Shown one piece after another: positions 1 through 9,886 of a stretch of DNA of 64,000 bases. The stretch spans positions 124,001-188,000 of the forward strand of contig CACEFF010000001.1 of assembly GCA_902558815.1 (NCBI GenBank). Reading direction: 5' to 3'. The stretch's first letter is position 1. Each line of letters opens with the position of its first letter. Origin of the DNA: an uncultured Pelagibacteraceae bacterium. GTDB lineage: Bacteria; Pseudomonadota; Alphaproteobacteria; Pelagibacterales; Pelagibacteraceae. The notes beneath the pieces were generated by a model. It made no database searches and had not been told where the DNA came from. It was given only the letters and a program-made list of their open reading frames with translations. Both the position numbers and the translations under genes were made by a program.

Positions 1-2477
1 GAACACTCGAAGCAGACAATATTGATTTAACACTAAATTTAGATAAATCATACAACAACATAGATTCTATCAAACAATTGCCGATAAAAAAAACTGGTAA
101 TAAAGTTATTTTGTTATCTGATGTTGCTAATATAGAATTTGGCCCAGTTTCAGAAAAAACTCTCTTTAAGGCTCAAACTAGAGACCAAATAAATTTAAAA
201 ACTGTTGGAATTGGTATTTATGCAAGAAGTGGCGCATCTACAGTTGAGCTTTCAAATGATATTAAAAAAAAGATTATCCAAGTTAAAAAATCTTTACCTG
301 AAGAATTAGATTTAAGAGTGTCTTTCAATAGAGCAAACTATGTTGAAGCTGCTATTGAAGAGGTATACAAAACCCTTTTAATAGCATTTATTTTGGTTGT
401 CTTAATAATTTATTTATTTTTAGGAAATCTAAAGGCAGTTATTGTGCCAGCTATAGCTCTTCCAGTAAGCTTAATAGCGTCTTTTCTAGGTTTATATATA
501 TTTGGACTATCAATAAATATTTTTGTACTTTTAAGTTTTATTTTAGCTATAGGAATAATTACAGATGACTCTGTCATAATGACAGATGCAATATACAGGA
601 GGATAGAAAATGGTGAAACACCATTAGTTGCAGCTTATAAGGGCTCTAAACAAATTTCTTTTGCAATTATAGCTACGACATTAATTTTAGTTGCAGTTTT
701 TCTACCATTAATTTTTGTTGATGGAATTTCTGGAACTCTATTTAGAGAAACCGCAATTGCATTATCTTTTTCAATAGTTGTGTCCTCTTTTGTAGCTTTA
801 ACATTGTCTCCAATGCTAGCTAGTAAATTTTTATATAAAAAAGTGTCAAAAAAAGGTTTTATACAAAAGTTTGAAAAAATTTTCATGAGTTTTGCAAGTT
901 TCTACAAAGAGACTTTGGATATCATTGTAAATAAAACTCGGGCTGTAAGTTTTTTCATAATTTTAATCGTTGTTACGTCGGTTTTGTTATTTAGTTTTTC
1001 AAAAAAAGAACTGTTGCCTATGGAAGATCGTGGGGCATATTTGATTATTGGTTCAACGGATGAAGGAAGTTCTTTCGAATATACTCAAGAGCAAGCTCAA
1101 AAAGTAGAGGCAAGATTGATTCCACTTCTGCAAACTGAGGATAGTCCTTATGCAAGATTTATAATGAGAGTACCTGGATTTGGAAATTCAGCTAATTCAT
1201 ATAATAGTTTTATAATAATTGCTTTACTAGATGACTGGAAAAATCGAAAAAAAGGACAACAAGTTATTTTAAGAGAAGCTATAGGAAAAATAGTGACTTT
1301 ACCTCAAGCATTGGCTTTCCCCATTTCTCCTCAATCGATAAGAGTATCTAATTATAATAAACCAGTACAAATGGTAATATACGGTAGTACTTATGAAGAA
1401 CTTGAAAACATTCAAAAAAAAGTAATTCAAAAATTAAGATCAAATAAAAACCTTTCAAGAATTGAATCTGATTACAATCGAAATAAACCAGAGGTGAAAT
1501 TAATAATTAATAAAAATAAAGCTAAAGACTTAGGTGTTTCAACAAAATCAATAGGTGAAACACTTGAGACTCTTTATGGAGGTAAAAAAATAACTACTTT
1601 TAATAAACTCGGTAAAGAGTATCCAATTATTGTTCAACAATATTTATCAGATCGAAGAAACAAAGAAGGTGTTTCAAAAATATTTGTTCGTTCGGAAACA
1701 AGTGGAAGGCTAATTTCTTTAGCAAATCTTGTTAGTTTTAAAGAGGAAGGTTCAGCAAAAGAGCTTGCAAGATATAATAGACAAAGAGCGGTAACAATAT
1801 CTGCAAATATTAATGAAGGTTATACCTTAACAGAAGCAATAAAATACTTTGAAGAAATTATGATTAATTTAGCTCCAGAAAATCAGATTACTTGGAAGGG
1901 AAAGTCAGAGGAAATTAAAGAGACGAGTAATGAGTTATTTGTAATTTTTGTTTTAGCTTTACTAACTGCATATTTAGTAATGGCAGCAACATTTAATTCT
2001 TTTATTCACCCATTTATAATTGTTTTGACTGTACCATTAGCTATTTTTGGTGGGTTAGTATTTATTTTATTTCTAAATAGCTCAATAAACATTTTTTCTC
2101 AAATCGCACTAATTATACTGATAGGTATTTCAACAAAAAATAGCATTTTAATTGTAGATTACGCTAATCAAATTAGAACTACAGGAAAAAATATTGAATT
2201 AGCAGTCAAAGAAGCTTGTGCGGTTAGATTCAGACCCATCATTATGACGTCACTAAGTACAATGATTGCAATGATGCCTCTAGTAATAGGAAACATTGGC
2301 CCAGGAGCAGGTGAAGGCTCAAGACTAGCAGTAGGTACAACTATTTTAGGAGGAATGATAATTTCAACTTTCTTTACTCTATACGTCACTCCATCAATGT
2401 ACTTAGCATTAGCAAAAAATACTAAAAGGATTGATGTTGTAGATTTAGAATTAAAAAAAGAGCTTACTAAAAAATAA
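1..2477 (+). CDS. RND family efflux transporter permease (AcrB/MdtB-like), 5' end truncated by window
   Basis: Frame stays open to the window edge upstream of the listed start at 78; multiple TM segments and RND-type motifs (GIITDDSVIMTDAIYRR, GISTKNSILIVDYANQ, AVRFRPIIMTSLSTMIAMMPL). Confidence 0.93.
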   Translation, partial: TLEADNIDLTLNLDKSYNNIDSIKQLPIKKTGNKVILLSDVANIEFGPVSEKTLFKAQTRDQINLKTVGIGIYARSGASTVELSNDIKKKIIQVKKSLPEELDLRVSFNRANYVEAAIEEVYKTLLIAFILVVLIIYLFLGNLKAVIVPAIALPVSLIASFLGLYIFGLSINIFVLLSFILAIGIITDDSVIMTDAIYRRIENGETPLVAAYKGSKQISFAIIATTLILVAVFLPLIFVDGISGTLFRETAIALSFSIVVSSFVALTLSPMLASKFLYKKVSKKGFIQKFEKIFMSFASFYKETLDIIVNKTRAVSFFIILIVVTSVLLFSFSKKELLPMEDRGAYLIIGSTDEGSSFEYTQEQAQKVEARLIPLLQTEDSPYARFIMRVPGFGNSANSYNSFIIIALLDDWKNRKKGQQVILREAIGKIVTLPQALAFPISPQSIRVSNYNKPVQMVIYGSTYEELENIQKKVIQKLRSNKNLSRIESDYNRNKPEVKLIINKNKAKDLGVSTKSIGETLETLYGGKKITTFNKLGKEYPIIVQQYLSDRRNKEGVSKIFVRSETSGRLISLANLVSFKEEGSAKELARYNRQRAVTISANINEGYTLTEAIKYFEEIMINLAPENQITWKGKSEEIKETSNELFVIFVLALLTAYLVMAATFNSFIHPFIIVLTVPLAIFGGLVFILFLNSSINIFSQIALIILIGISTKNSILIVDYANQIRTTGKNIELAVKEACAVRFRPIIMTSLSTMIAMMPLVIGNIGPGAGEGSRLAVGTTILGGMIISTFFTLYVTPSMYLALAKNTKRIDVVDLELKKELTKK

Positions 2478-3066
2478 TATATTTTTTTTTGTTAAGTGAT
2501 TTTTTGCACTTAAATAATTGTTGTTTATAAACTTTAGACTGTTTTTCTACTTTCTTTGCCAATCTAATTACTTTTTTATTTTTTTTGTAATATTTATAAT
2601 TGCCCCAGCCCTCATGATAGGCAAGATATTGTTTAAACGCGTCTTTTTTTGAAATTTTAAGAATGGATTCTGTTTTATTTGTATACCAACCAATAAAATC
2701 AACACTATCTTTAAATCTAATCCTCATGGCTAGTTTATTCCCTGTTTCTTTTTTATATTGTTCCCAGGTACCCTTTACAGCTTGGGAATAGCCAAATGAA
2801 CTTGATGGTCTCTTAAAGGGGATTACCTTAAAAATCTTTTGTCTTTCAGGCTTAGCTAGCCAATCAAAATCAGACTCCATTTTTATAATTGCTAATTGAA
2901 TATAAATAGGCGTGCCCCATTTTTGCTCAGCTTTTTTAATATGCTTATACCAAAGATACCTTTCATCAAAAATTAAACAGCTGTTACTTGTGTTAGATGG
3001 AATTGAAGAACATCCACTTAATAAAAAAAAAAATATAATAATTAATTTATTTTTTAAAAACTCCAT
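2467..3066 (-). CDS. Putative lipoprotein with lytic-transglycosylase (SLT)-like domain
   Basis: Lipobox-like LLSGCSS; IKMESDFDW and SSSFGYSQAVKGTWEQY resemble SLT-fold motifs. Confidence 0.65.
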   Translation of the reverse strand: MEFLKNKLIIIFFFLLSGCSSIPSNTSNSCLIFDERYLWYKHIKKAEQKWGTPIYIQLAIIKMESDFDWLAKPERQKIFKVIPFKRPSSSFGYSQAVKGTWEQYKKETGNKLAMRIRFKDSVDFIGWYTNKTESILKISKKDAFKQYLAYHEGWGNYKYYKKNKKVIRLAKKVEKQSKVYKQQLFKCKKSLNKKKYIIF

Positions 3067-3442
3067 ATTTATTTATAAGTTTCTTGATTGAAATTACAAC
3101 TACCACTCCTACTAAATTTCCAAATATATCTGACCACTGAAAAGTTCGTTCAGGTATTATCAAATGTAAAAGCTCAAGAATTATTGATAATAAAATTAAA
3201 TAAATTATAAGGATTTTTATTTGTTTTATTTGATTAAAGGTTAAGAAACCTATTGTAGAAATTAAAAGAAATACGTAAAAATGATTCGAAGATATTATGA
3301 AATCAGAAGTGATTTGAGGTTGTATTTTTTTACTACCATATAAAACCTGACCTATTAAGCTTCCTGGATAAAGATATAAAAAGATCAAAAAAAAATTTAA
3401 AGAGTAAAAAACTATTTTATATTTAGAAAAAAGTTTTATCAT
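3047..3442 (-). CDS. VanZ-like membrane protein
   Basis: Small multi-TM protein with ILELLHLIIPERTFQWSDIFGNLVGV, typical of VanZ family. Confidence 0.7.
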   Translation of the reverse strand: MIKLFSKYKIVFYSLNFFLIFLYLYPGSLIGQVLYGSKKIQPQITSDFIISSNHFYVFLLISTIGFLTFNQIKQIKILIIYLILLSIILELLHLIIPERTFQWSDIFGNLVGVVVVISIKKLINKYGVFKK

Positions 3443-3487
3443 TTAATTATATAGTTTTATTTACAAATATATTTTAAGAATAACAAT

Positions 3488-4201
3488 ATGAGTTTTTTAA
3501 TACTAGTAAGACATGGTCAAAGTACTTGGAATTTAGAAAAAAAATTCACTGGTTGGGTTGATGTTGATCTCACAAAAAAAGGAAGGGCGGAAGCTAAAAA
3601 AGCTGGTTTTTTAATAAAAGAAAAAAATATTAAAATTGATTTTTATTATTCTTCTCTTCAATTACGGGCAAATGATACTCTCAAGATTATACAAAGGATT
3701 TTAAATGATAAAAAAACATTTTCAAGGGCTTGGCAATTGAATGAGAGACATTATGGAGCTCTTACAGGTTTAAACAAAGTTGAAATGAGTAAAAAAATTG
3801 GAGAGGATAAAGTATTCGAATTTCGCAGATCTTGGGATATGAAGCCAGATGCACTCAATAAAAAAAGCCCATACCATCCAATAAATATTAATTTATATAA
3901 AAATATACCAAAAGAGATGATCCCAGATACTGAGTCTTTAAAAGATACCTATGAAAGAGTCACAAAATATTTTAACGAAGAAATAAAAAATAAATTAGAA
4001 GATAAAAATATTTTGATATCAGCTCATGGAAATTCTATCAGAGCATTATGTAAAAGATTATTTGGTCTTGATAACGATCAAATCTCCAATCTTGAGATAC
4101 CAACAGGAAACCCCCTGGTAATTGAACTTAGTAAAAATTTAAAAATAATTAAATGTGAATATCTTGATAAAGAAAGAGCTAAAAATCTTGTAATTTTTTA
4201 A
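3488..4201 (+). CDS. gpmA: 2,3-bisphosphoglycerate-dependent phosphoglycerate mutase
   Basis: LVRHGQSTWNLEKKFTGWVDVDLTKKG, LNERHYGALTGLNK, SAHGNSIRAL. Confidence 0.95.
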   Translation: MSFLILVRHGQSTWNLEKKFTGWVDVDLTKKGRAEAKKAGFLIKEKNIKIDFYYSSLQLRANDTLKIIQRILNDKKTFSRAWQLNERHYGALTGLNKVEMSKKIGEDKVFEFRRSWDMKPDALNKKSPYHPININLYKNIPKEMIPDTESLKDTYERVTKYFNEEIKNKLEDKNILISAHGNSIRALCKRLFGLDNDQISNLEIPTGNPLVIELSKNLKIIKCEYLDKERAKNLVIF

Positions 4202-4868
4202 ATATTTCTAAATTTGTTAAATGATAAAATTTATTAGAGCTTTCAAAACCATTTAATTTATTTTTTTTTAATAACTCGTTCCAAATTTCTGAAATTGGGA
4301 AACTATATACTTCGTGTTTTTCAAATAAATTTCTATTTAGAATTTGGCAGCCAATAAAGATAAAATTAGTATTGTCGTTTTTTTTTAACATATTGCTTTT
4401 CAAATTAAAATCTCCTTTAAGATTTTTATCAAAACTCAATTTTTTATTTGCTAATAAGAGAATATTATCTAATTTTTTTGAATAATAAAAATTCTGCATA
4501 TCAATAATTTCATCAAAATAGCATTCATGCCATAAAGTATCTGGATTAAAAATTATAAATTCATTATCTTTCGAATTCTTAATCATATTTAAAACTCCAC
4601 CTCCTGTATCTAAAATTTCTTTACCATCATCTATTATTTGAATATCGATTGGGAACTTTTTAATTTTAATAAATTCTGAAATTTTATTTCTTAGGTGATA
4701 TGTATTAAGATAAATTTTTTTTATTCCAATTTTTATTATTAAATTAATACATTTTTCTAATATTGTTATGTTATCTAATTTAAGAAGTGGCTTGGGTGTA
4801 GTTAAAGTTAAGGGATTTAATCTCTGACCTAAACCCGCACATAATATTAATGCTGTATTAATTTTCAT
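4179..4868 (-). CDS. murU: Nucleotidyltransferase, MurU-like (N-acetylmuramate-1-P uridylyltransferase)
   Basis: ALILCAGLGQRLNPLTLTTPKPLLKL NTP-transferase signature; directly downstream of an AmgK-like kinase. Confidence 0.75.
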   Translation of the reverse strand: MKINTALILCAGLGQRLNPLTLTTPKPLLKLDNITILEKCINLIIKIGIKKIYLNTYHLRNKISEFIKIKKFPIDIQIIDDGKEILDTGGGVLNMIKNSKDNEFIIFNPDTLWHECYFDEIIDMQNFYYSKKLDNILLLANKKLSFDKNLKGDFNLKSNMLKKNDNTNFIFIGCQILNRNLFEKHEVYSFPISEIWNELLKKNKLNGFESSNKFYHLTNLEIFKKLQDF

Positions 4869-5808
4869 TTAACTTTTTTTCAAAATTTTGATTTAATAAT
4901 TTTTTTAAATCTTCAAATTCTTTATTTTCATTAATCCGCATTTTAATTAATTTCCAAGTGTAAGGGATCATTTTTAAATATTTCTTCTTTCTGTCCCTAA
5001 AAGCAAGTCGTGTGAATATTCCAATTATTTTTAAATTTCTCAAAATTGATAAAATTTCAAAATCATTTTTAAATTTTTTTAAATCTAATTTTTTCTGTTT
5101 TTTTACATACAATTTAAATATTTTTTTTTTAAATGATTTTGAGGTTTTAAATCTTGTATCATCTATTAATGAAGCTAAATCATAAGCTCTATTTCCAATT
5201 AAGGCATCTTGACTATCTATTAACCCAATTTGATTATTTACTAACATTAAATTCGAAACATGAAAGTCTCTATGTACAAAAAAATTATTTTTTAATTTTA
5301 GATTATTAGCTAAATTTCTTATTATTTCTTTAAATTCTTTTGTAAATTTATCTTTAATTGACTTAGGAAGATTTTTTTTTACGTACCAATCACAAAATAA
5401 ATTTGCTTCATTCATTAGTATTTTTTTATCATATCTAGGAATTATGTAATTTTTATTTTTAAAATTTTTTATTTTTCTATTTTTAATTGATTGAATTTTG
5501 TTGAGTAAATTAATTATATCCTTAAAATAACTTATCTTACTATTTTTTTTTTTATTTAATTTATTCAAAATAGATTCATTTCCAAAATCTTGTATCTCTA
5601 TATAATTCTTTCTATAATTTTCTTCATATAGTTTTGGTGCTAAAATTTTATTTTTATTCAAAACCTTATTAATTGCATCATACACAAGTAAGTTTTTAAA
5701 TTTTTCTTTTTTAGCAAATACAATAATTGAGGAATTGTGGTTATTTCTTTTTCTATAAAATTTTCTTATGGATGCATCACCTTTTATTTTTACTATTTTT
5801 TTCATCAA
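4858..5808 (-). CDS. amgK: Aminoglycoside-phosphotransferase-family kinase, AmgK-like
   Basis: FFVHRDFHVSNLMLVNNQIGLIDSQDALIGNRAYDLASLIDD kinase motifs; adjacency to murU-like and tsaE. Confidence 0.72.
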   Translation of the reverse strand: MMKKIVKIKGDASIRKFYRKRNNHNSSIIVFAKKEKFKNLLVYDAINKVLNKNKILAPKLYEENYRKNYIEIQDFGNESILNKLNKKKNSKISYFKDIINLLNKIQSIKNRKIKNFKNKNYIIPRYDKKILMNEANLFCDWYVKKNLPKSIKDKFTKEFKEIIRNLANNLKLKNNFFVHRDFHVSNLMLVNNQIGLIDSQDALIGNRAYDLASLIDDTRFKTSKSFKKKIFKLYVKKQKKLDLKKFKNDFEILSILRNLKIIGIFTRLAFRDRKKKYLKMIPYTWKLIKMRINENKEFEDLKKLLNQNFEKKLNEN

Positions 5809-5815
5809 AAAAAAA

Positions 5816-6271
5816 TCACAGACTCAAACCGTTGATTTGTAAAGATCTTGTTTCATGATCTTTTCCATATTCAAAATTTAATTCTATCAAATTTTTGGGT
5901 TTTTCCTTAATTATTTGTGGCCATTCTACTAATGTAACTGTATTAATATTTTCATTAAATAAGTCTAAATTTTTTATTTCTTCGACTGATTTTAGTCTAA
6001 ATAAATCGTAATGATTTATCTTTATCTGATTAATTTGATACTCATTTAATAAAGTAAAGGTTGGGCTTGTAACTTCAGTTACTTTCGATTTATTATCTTT
6101 TTGTAGTTGATTAATTAGATATCTTACAAAGGTAGTTTTGCCTACTCCCATTTCACCGTATAAAAAAACTACATTTCCAGGTTTTATCTTTTTTGAAAAT
6201 TTATCAGCTACTTCTTTCGTTTTTTTTTCTGAGGATAAATCTATTTTATCTTTGCTAATAGCGATAGGCAT
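5816..6271 (-). CDS. tsaE: tRNA threonylcarbamoyladenosine biosynthesis ATPase
   Basis: [20 protein letters not shown] Walker [25 protein letters not shown]. Confidence 0.92.
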   Translation of the reverse strand: MPIAISKDKIDLSSEKKTKEVADKFSKKIKPGNVVFLYGEMGVGKTTFVRYLINQLQKDNKSKVTEVTSPTFTLLNEYQINQIKINHYDLFRLKSVEEIKNLDLFNENINTVTLVEWPQIIKEKPKNLIELNFEYGKDHETRSLQINGLSL

Positions 6272-7541
6272 CAGGTTTATAAGGGCCCTCTACTCCAACA
6301 CTAATATAATCTGCTTGTTCTTTAGAAAGTTTTGTAAGTTTTGCACCTACTTTTTTTAAGTGGAGAGTTGCAACTTTTTCATCTAAATGTTTTGGTAATA
6401 CATAAACTTTATTTTCATAATTTTTATGATTGTTCCAAAGCTCAATTTGAGCAATTACTTGATTTGTAAAAGATGCACTCATTACAAAGCTAGGATGTCC
6501 TGTTGCACAACCTAAGTTTACTAATCTTCCTTCAGCTAAAAGAATTATCCTTTTTTTGCTTGGAAGTTCTATTTCATGAACTTGTGGTTTTACCTCATTC
6601 CATTTATAATTTTTCAAGGCCTCAACCTGAATCTCATTATCAAAGTGACCAATGTTACAAAGAATAGCCCTATCCTTCATATCCCTCATATGGTCAGCTG
6701 TAACAATGTCTTTGTTCCCTGTTGCAGTAACGACAATGTCAGCTTTGCTTATAGCTTCATCCATTAAAACGACCTCATACCCTTCCATTGCAGCTTGCAA
6801 AGCACAAATTGGGTCGGCTTCGGTAACTAAAACTCTTGCTCCACTTTGTCTTAAAGATGCAGCACTTCCTTTTCCCACATCACCAAATCCTGCTACAATT
6901 GCTATTTTACCTGACATCATAACATCGGTAGCTCTTCTTATTCCATCAACTAAACTCTCTCTACATCCATATAAATTATCAAATTTTGATTTAGTAACTG
7001 AGTCATTTACATTAATTGCTGGAAGCAAAAGTGATTTTTCTTTTTCCATTTTGTTAAGAGCTTTAATTCCTGTTGTTGTCTCTTCAGAAACACCTTTGAC
7101 ATCTTTTAATAAATCTTTGTATTCATTATGCATTATAGCTGTTAAATCTCCTCCATCATCTAAAAGCATATTTGGCTTCCAATCTTTTTTACCTACTATT
7201 GTCTGCTTAATACACCATAGATATTCTTCCTCTGTTTCACCTTTCCAAGCATAAACTGGTATCCCTGCTTTGGCTATTGCAGCTGCAGCATGATCCTGGG
7301 TTGAAAAAATATTGCAAGATGACCACCTTACTTCGGCACCTAAATTTACCAAAGTCTCAATTAATACCGCAGTTTGAATTGTCATGTGCAAACATCCAAT
7401 AATTTTTGCACCCTTTAAAGGAGATTTACCTGAGTATTCTTCTCTTAAAGCTATTAATCCAGGCATTTCACTTTCTGCTATTGAAATTTCCTTACGTCCA
7501 AATTCTGCTTGAGATATATCTTTTACTTTGAAGTCCTCCAT
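6255..7541 (-). CDS. ahcY: Adenosylhomocysteinase
   Basis: [19 protein letters not shown] start, [22 protein letters not shown]-terminal DAYRY. ATG at 7541 preferred over the TTG at 7577 of the ORF track. Confidence 0.96.
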   Translation of the reverse strand: MEDFKVKDISQAEFGRKEISIAESEMPGLIALREEYSGKSPLKGAKIIGCLHMTIQTAVLIETLVNLGAEVRWSSCNIFSTQDHAAAAIAKAGIPVYAWKGETEEEYLWCIKQTIVGKKDWKPNMLLDDGGDLTAIMHNEYKDLLKDVKGVSEETTTGIKALNKMEKEKSLLLPAINVNDSVTKSKFDNLYGCRESLVDGIRRATDVMMSGKIAIVAGFGDVGKGSAASLRQSGARVLVTEADPICALQAAMEGYEVVLMDEAISKADIVVTATGNKDIVTADHMRDMKDRAILCNIGHFDNEIQVEALKNYKWNEVKPQVHEIELPSKKRIILLAEGRLVNLGCATGHPSFVMSASFTNQVIAQIELWNNHKNYENKVYVLPKHLDEKVATLHLKKVGAKLTKLSKEQADYISVGVEGPYKPDAYRY

Positions 7542-7564
7542 GATGGGTCTTCTAACAATAAAGG

Positions 7565-7578
7565 ATTGATTAATCAAT
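7565..7578. repeat. 14-bp perfect palindrome ATTGATTAATCAAT between chvG and ahcY
   Basis: Direct reading; located 24-37 nt upstream of the likely ahcY ATG. Confidence 0.8.
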
Positions 7579-7586
7579 AGTGCTCT

Positions 7587-9128
7587 TTAGACTTTAGGAA
7601 ATATAACTTCCATATTAGCACCTTTTTGATCTAATCTATTTGAAGCTTTAATCGAAGCATTGTGTAAATCAACTAAGTTTTTAACAATATTTAAACCAAG
7701 GCCGGAATGTTCTCCAAACTTATTAGGCCTATTACTATAGAATCTTTTAAATATTTTATTAATATCTTTTTCCTTTAGCCCTTCTCCCTCATCAAGAATA
7801 TTTAATATTACTTTATTATCATTTGATTTTGAGACTTTTACTATAATCTCTTTATTATCTTCACAAAAAGAAACAGCATTATCAAGTAAATTAGCTACTA
7901 TTTGTTCTATTCTATTTTCAATTCCATTAATAAAATATTTATCTTTTTTATCATTTTTGTAATAAATTTTAACACCTCTTTTTAGTTTATAAATATTGTT
8001 AAAATCATCCACAACAGACTTTATTATTGGTTCAATATCTATTTTTTTAATTTTTTCTTTACTTAGTGCTACTTCATCTTTTAGCATTTGTGAGTAATCA
8101 GTAATTAACCTTTCAATTCTTTGAACATCATGACTCAGTATATCTATCAGTTTGACTCTTTGACTGATATCATTTGTGTCATGTAAAATTTCTGAGGCAC
8201 TTTTTAATGATGCAAGAGGATTTCTAATTTCATGAACAAGATCTGTAGAAAAATTTTCTGCATGAGAAATTCTTTTTTGTAACTCAAAAGTCATATCATC
8301 CAAAGAATTTGACAACAGTCCTAGTTCATCATTTCTTAATTTTAATGCATCAATATTGGTAGTTTTGGGGTTTTTATTTTTTATTGTCTTAGTATAACTG
8401 ACTAAATTCTTTATAGGTTTGAGAAAATACCTATTTAGAACAAAAGAAAAAATCAATATTACTATTCCAACAGCTATTGCTGTTCTTATTATAAAGGTTT
8501 CTCGCTCGTTAATCGCAGCCTTGATATCATTCGCATTTTCAGTAATGGCTAGATAACCAATATTTTTACCATTTTGCATTACGTTTTTAATAGTGGTTAG
8601 TTTAAATTTGTTAAATTCTTCCTGAGTAAATGTGAAATGAATTCCAAAATTTTTTGATCCTGCATAATTTAGCAACACATCGTTCAAAGAAACGGTGTTT
8701 TCATTCCCAATATCTATATTTTTTTTTTCAGTAATTTCTTTAGTCTTTTTTTCATTTAATATTTCTAGTTCAACAGTATCAAGTCTTTTTGAAAACGATC
8801 TTGGATCAAGATCTAGAGTATCCGTATCCCCAACTAAATTTAATTCATTATCAAAAAAAATTACTCTATCAAGATTTTGAAAAAGAAATCTCGTAGAAAA
8901 TAAAAAACTTCTTATGTCTTCCTCTACAAATTTAACATTTAATCTGTTTAAATTATCAATTGTATTATTGATCACTTCAATGTGAATAGAAGATTTTTTT
9001 TTTATTAAGTTTGGTTGTACATTTTTAATATAAACAAAAGTAAATAACCCAATTACTGTAAAAAAAATTAAATTAATAAATAAAAATTTTTTTAAAATAG
9101 ATAAATTTTTAAGAATATTGTTTAGCAT
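7587..9128 (-). CDS. chvG: Sensor histidine kinase, ChvG/ExoS-like
   Basis: Two TM segments, HAMP, HEIRNPLASLKSASEIL H-box, GLGLNIVKNLVDLH; adjacent to ChvI-like regulator. Confidence 0.82.
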   Translation of the reverse strand: MLNNILKNLSILKKFLFINLIFFTVIGLFTFVYIKNVQPNLIKKKSSIHIEVINNTIDNLNRLNVKFVEEDIRSFLFSTRFLFQNLDRVIFFDNELNLVGDTDTLDLDPRSFSKRLDTVELEILNEKKTKEITEKKNIDIGNENTVSLNDVLLNYAGSKNFGIHFTFTQEEFNKFKLTTIKNVMQNGKNIGYLAITENANDIKAAINERETFIIRTAIAVGIVILIFSFVLNRYFLKPIKNLVSYTKTIKNKNPKTTNIDALKLRNDELGLLSNSLDDMTFELQKRISHAENFSTDLVHEIRNPLASLKSASEILHDTNDISQRVKLIDILSHDVQRIERLITDYSQMLKDEVALSKEKIKKIDIEPIIKSVVDDFNNIYKLKRGVKIYYKNDKKDKYFINGIENRIEQIVANLLDNAVSFCEDNKEIIVKVSKSNDNKVILNILDEGEGLKEKDINKIFKRFYSNRPNKFGEHSGLGLNIVKNLVDLHNASIKASNRLDQKGANMEVIFPKV

Positions 9129-9835
9129 TAGCTAACATTCCACCTATATCCACTCCCATATCTTGTCTCTATAGCTGAAAATTCAGGATCAACTTTTTTA
9201 AATTTTTTTCTAATTCTCTTAACATGACTATCAATTGTTCGGTCTTCAATATCTGTGTCTTCTCTATAAGCTATATCCATTAGTTGAGCTCTTTCTTTAA
9301 TTATTCCTGGTCTTTTCGCAAGTTCTTTTACCAGTAAAAATTCAGTTGTAGTGAGTTTATCTGGTAATTGTTTTCCATCCCACTCACACTCTAACTGTGA
9401 CGGGTCTAATTTCAGTTTCCCATGTGAAATGATACTTTTATTTTCCTCTATTGTGTCTTTCGTCTCATTTTTGCGAAGCTGAACCCTTATTCTCTCAATT
9501 AATACTTTTATCGAAAACCCTCCTGATTTTTTTACAAAATCGTTCGCACCTAGTTTTAGACCAAGTAATTCATCAATCTCATCATCTTTGGAAGTTAAAA
9601 ATATAACTGGTAAAGAAGTTTTTTTTCTTAGTTTTTTGAGTAATTCTTCACCATCCATTTTTGGCATTTTAATATCAACTATTGCTAAATCAGGTGGAGT
9701 TCTTGTTAAACCAATTAAAGCACTCTCACCGTCAATATATGTTTGTACCTTAAAACCCTCTTTTTCTAAGGCTATACTTAAGCTTGTTAATATGTTTCTA
9801 TCATCGTCTATTAAAGCAATTGTTTGTTTATCCAT
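9128..9835 (-). CDS. chvI: Two-component response regulator, OmpR/ChvI family
   Basis: Receiver (DDDRNI, DIKMPKMDGEELL) plus winged-helix C-terminus (IEDRTIDSHVKRIRKKF...RYGSGYRWN). Confidence 0.85.
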   Translation of the reverse strand: MDKQTIALIDDDRNILTSLSIALEKEGFKVQTYIDGESALIGLTRTPPDLAIVDIKMPKMDGEELLKKLRKKTSLPVIFLTSKDDEIDELLGLKLGANDFVKKSGGFSIKVLIERIRVQLRKNETKDTIEENKSIISHGKLKLDPSQLECEWDGKQLPDKLTTTEFLLVKELAKRPGIIKERAQLMDIAYREDTDIEDRTIDSHVKRIRKKFKKVDPEFSAIETRYGSGYRWNVS

Positions 9836-9886
9836 AAACACTTATAAAAATACTAAATTGTTCTAATTTGGGCAATCAAATTAAAA

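Noticed and set aside
6652-7254. 200-aa plus-strand ORF antisense to ahcY
   Set aside because: Lies wholly inside the highly conserved ahcY gene; low-complexity composition typical of a shadow ORF.
7541-7587. SAH riboswitch upstream of ahcY
   Set aside because: Only about 45 bp separate chvG and ahcY; no SAH-aptamer-like sequence, just a short palindrome.
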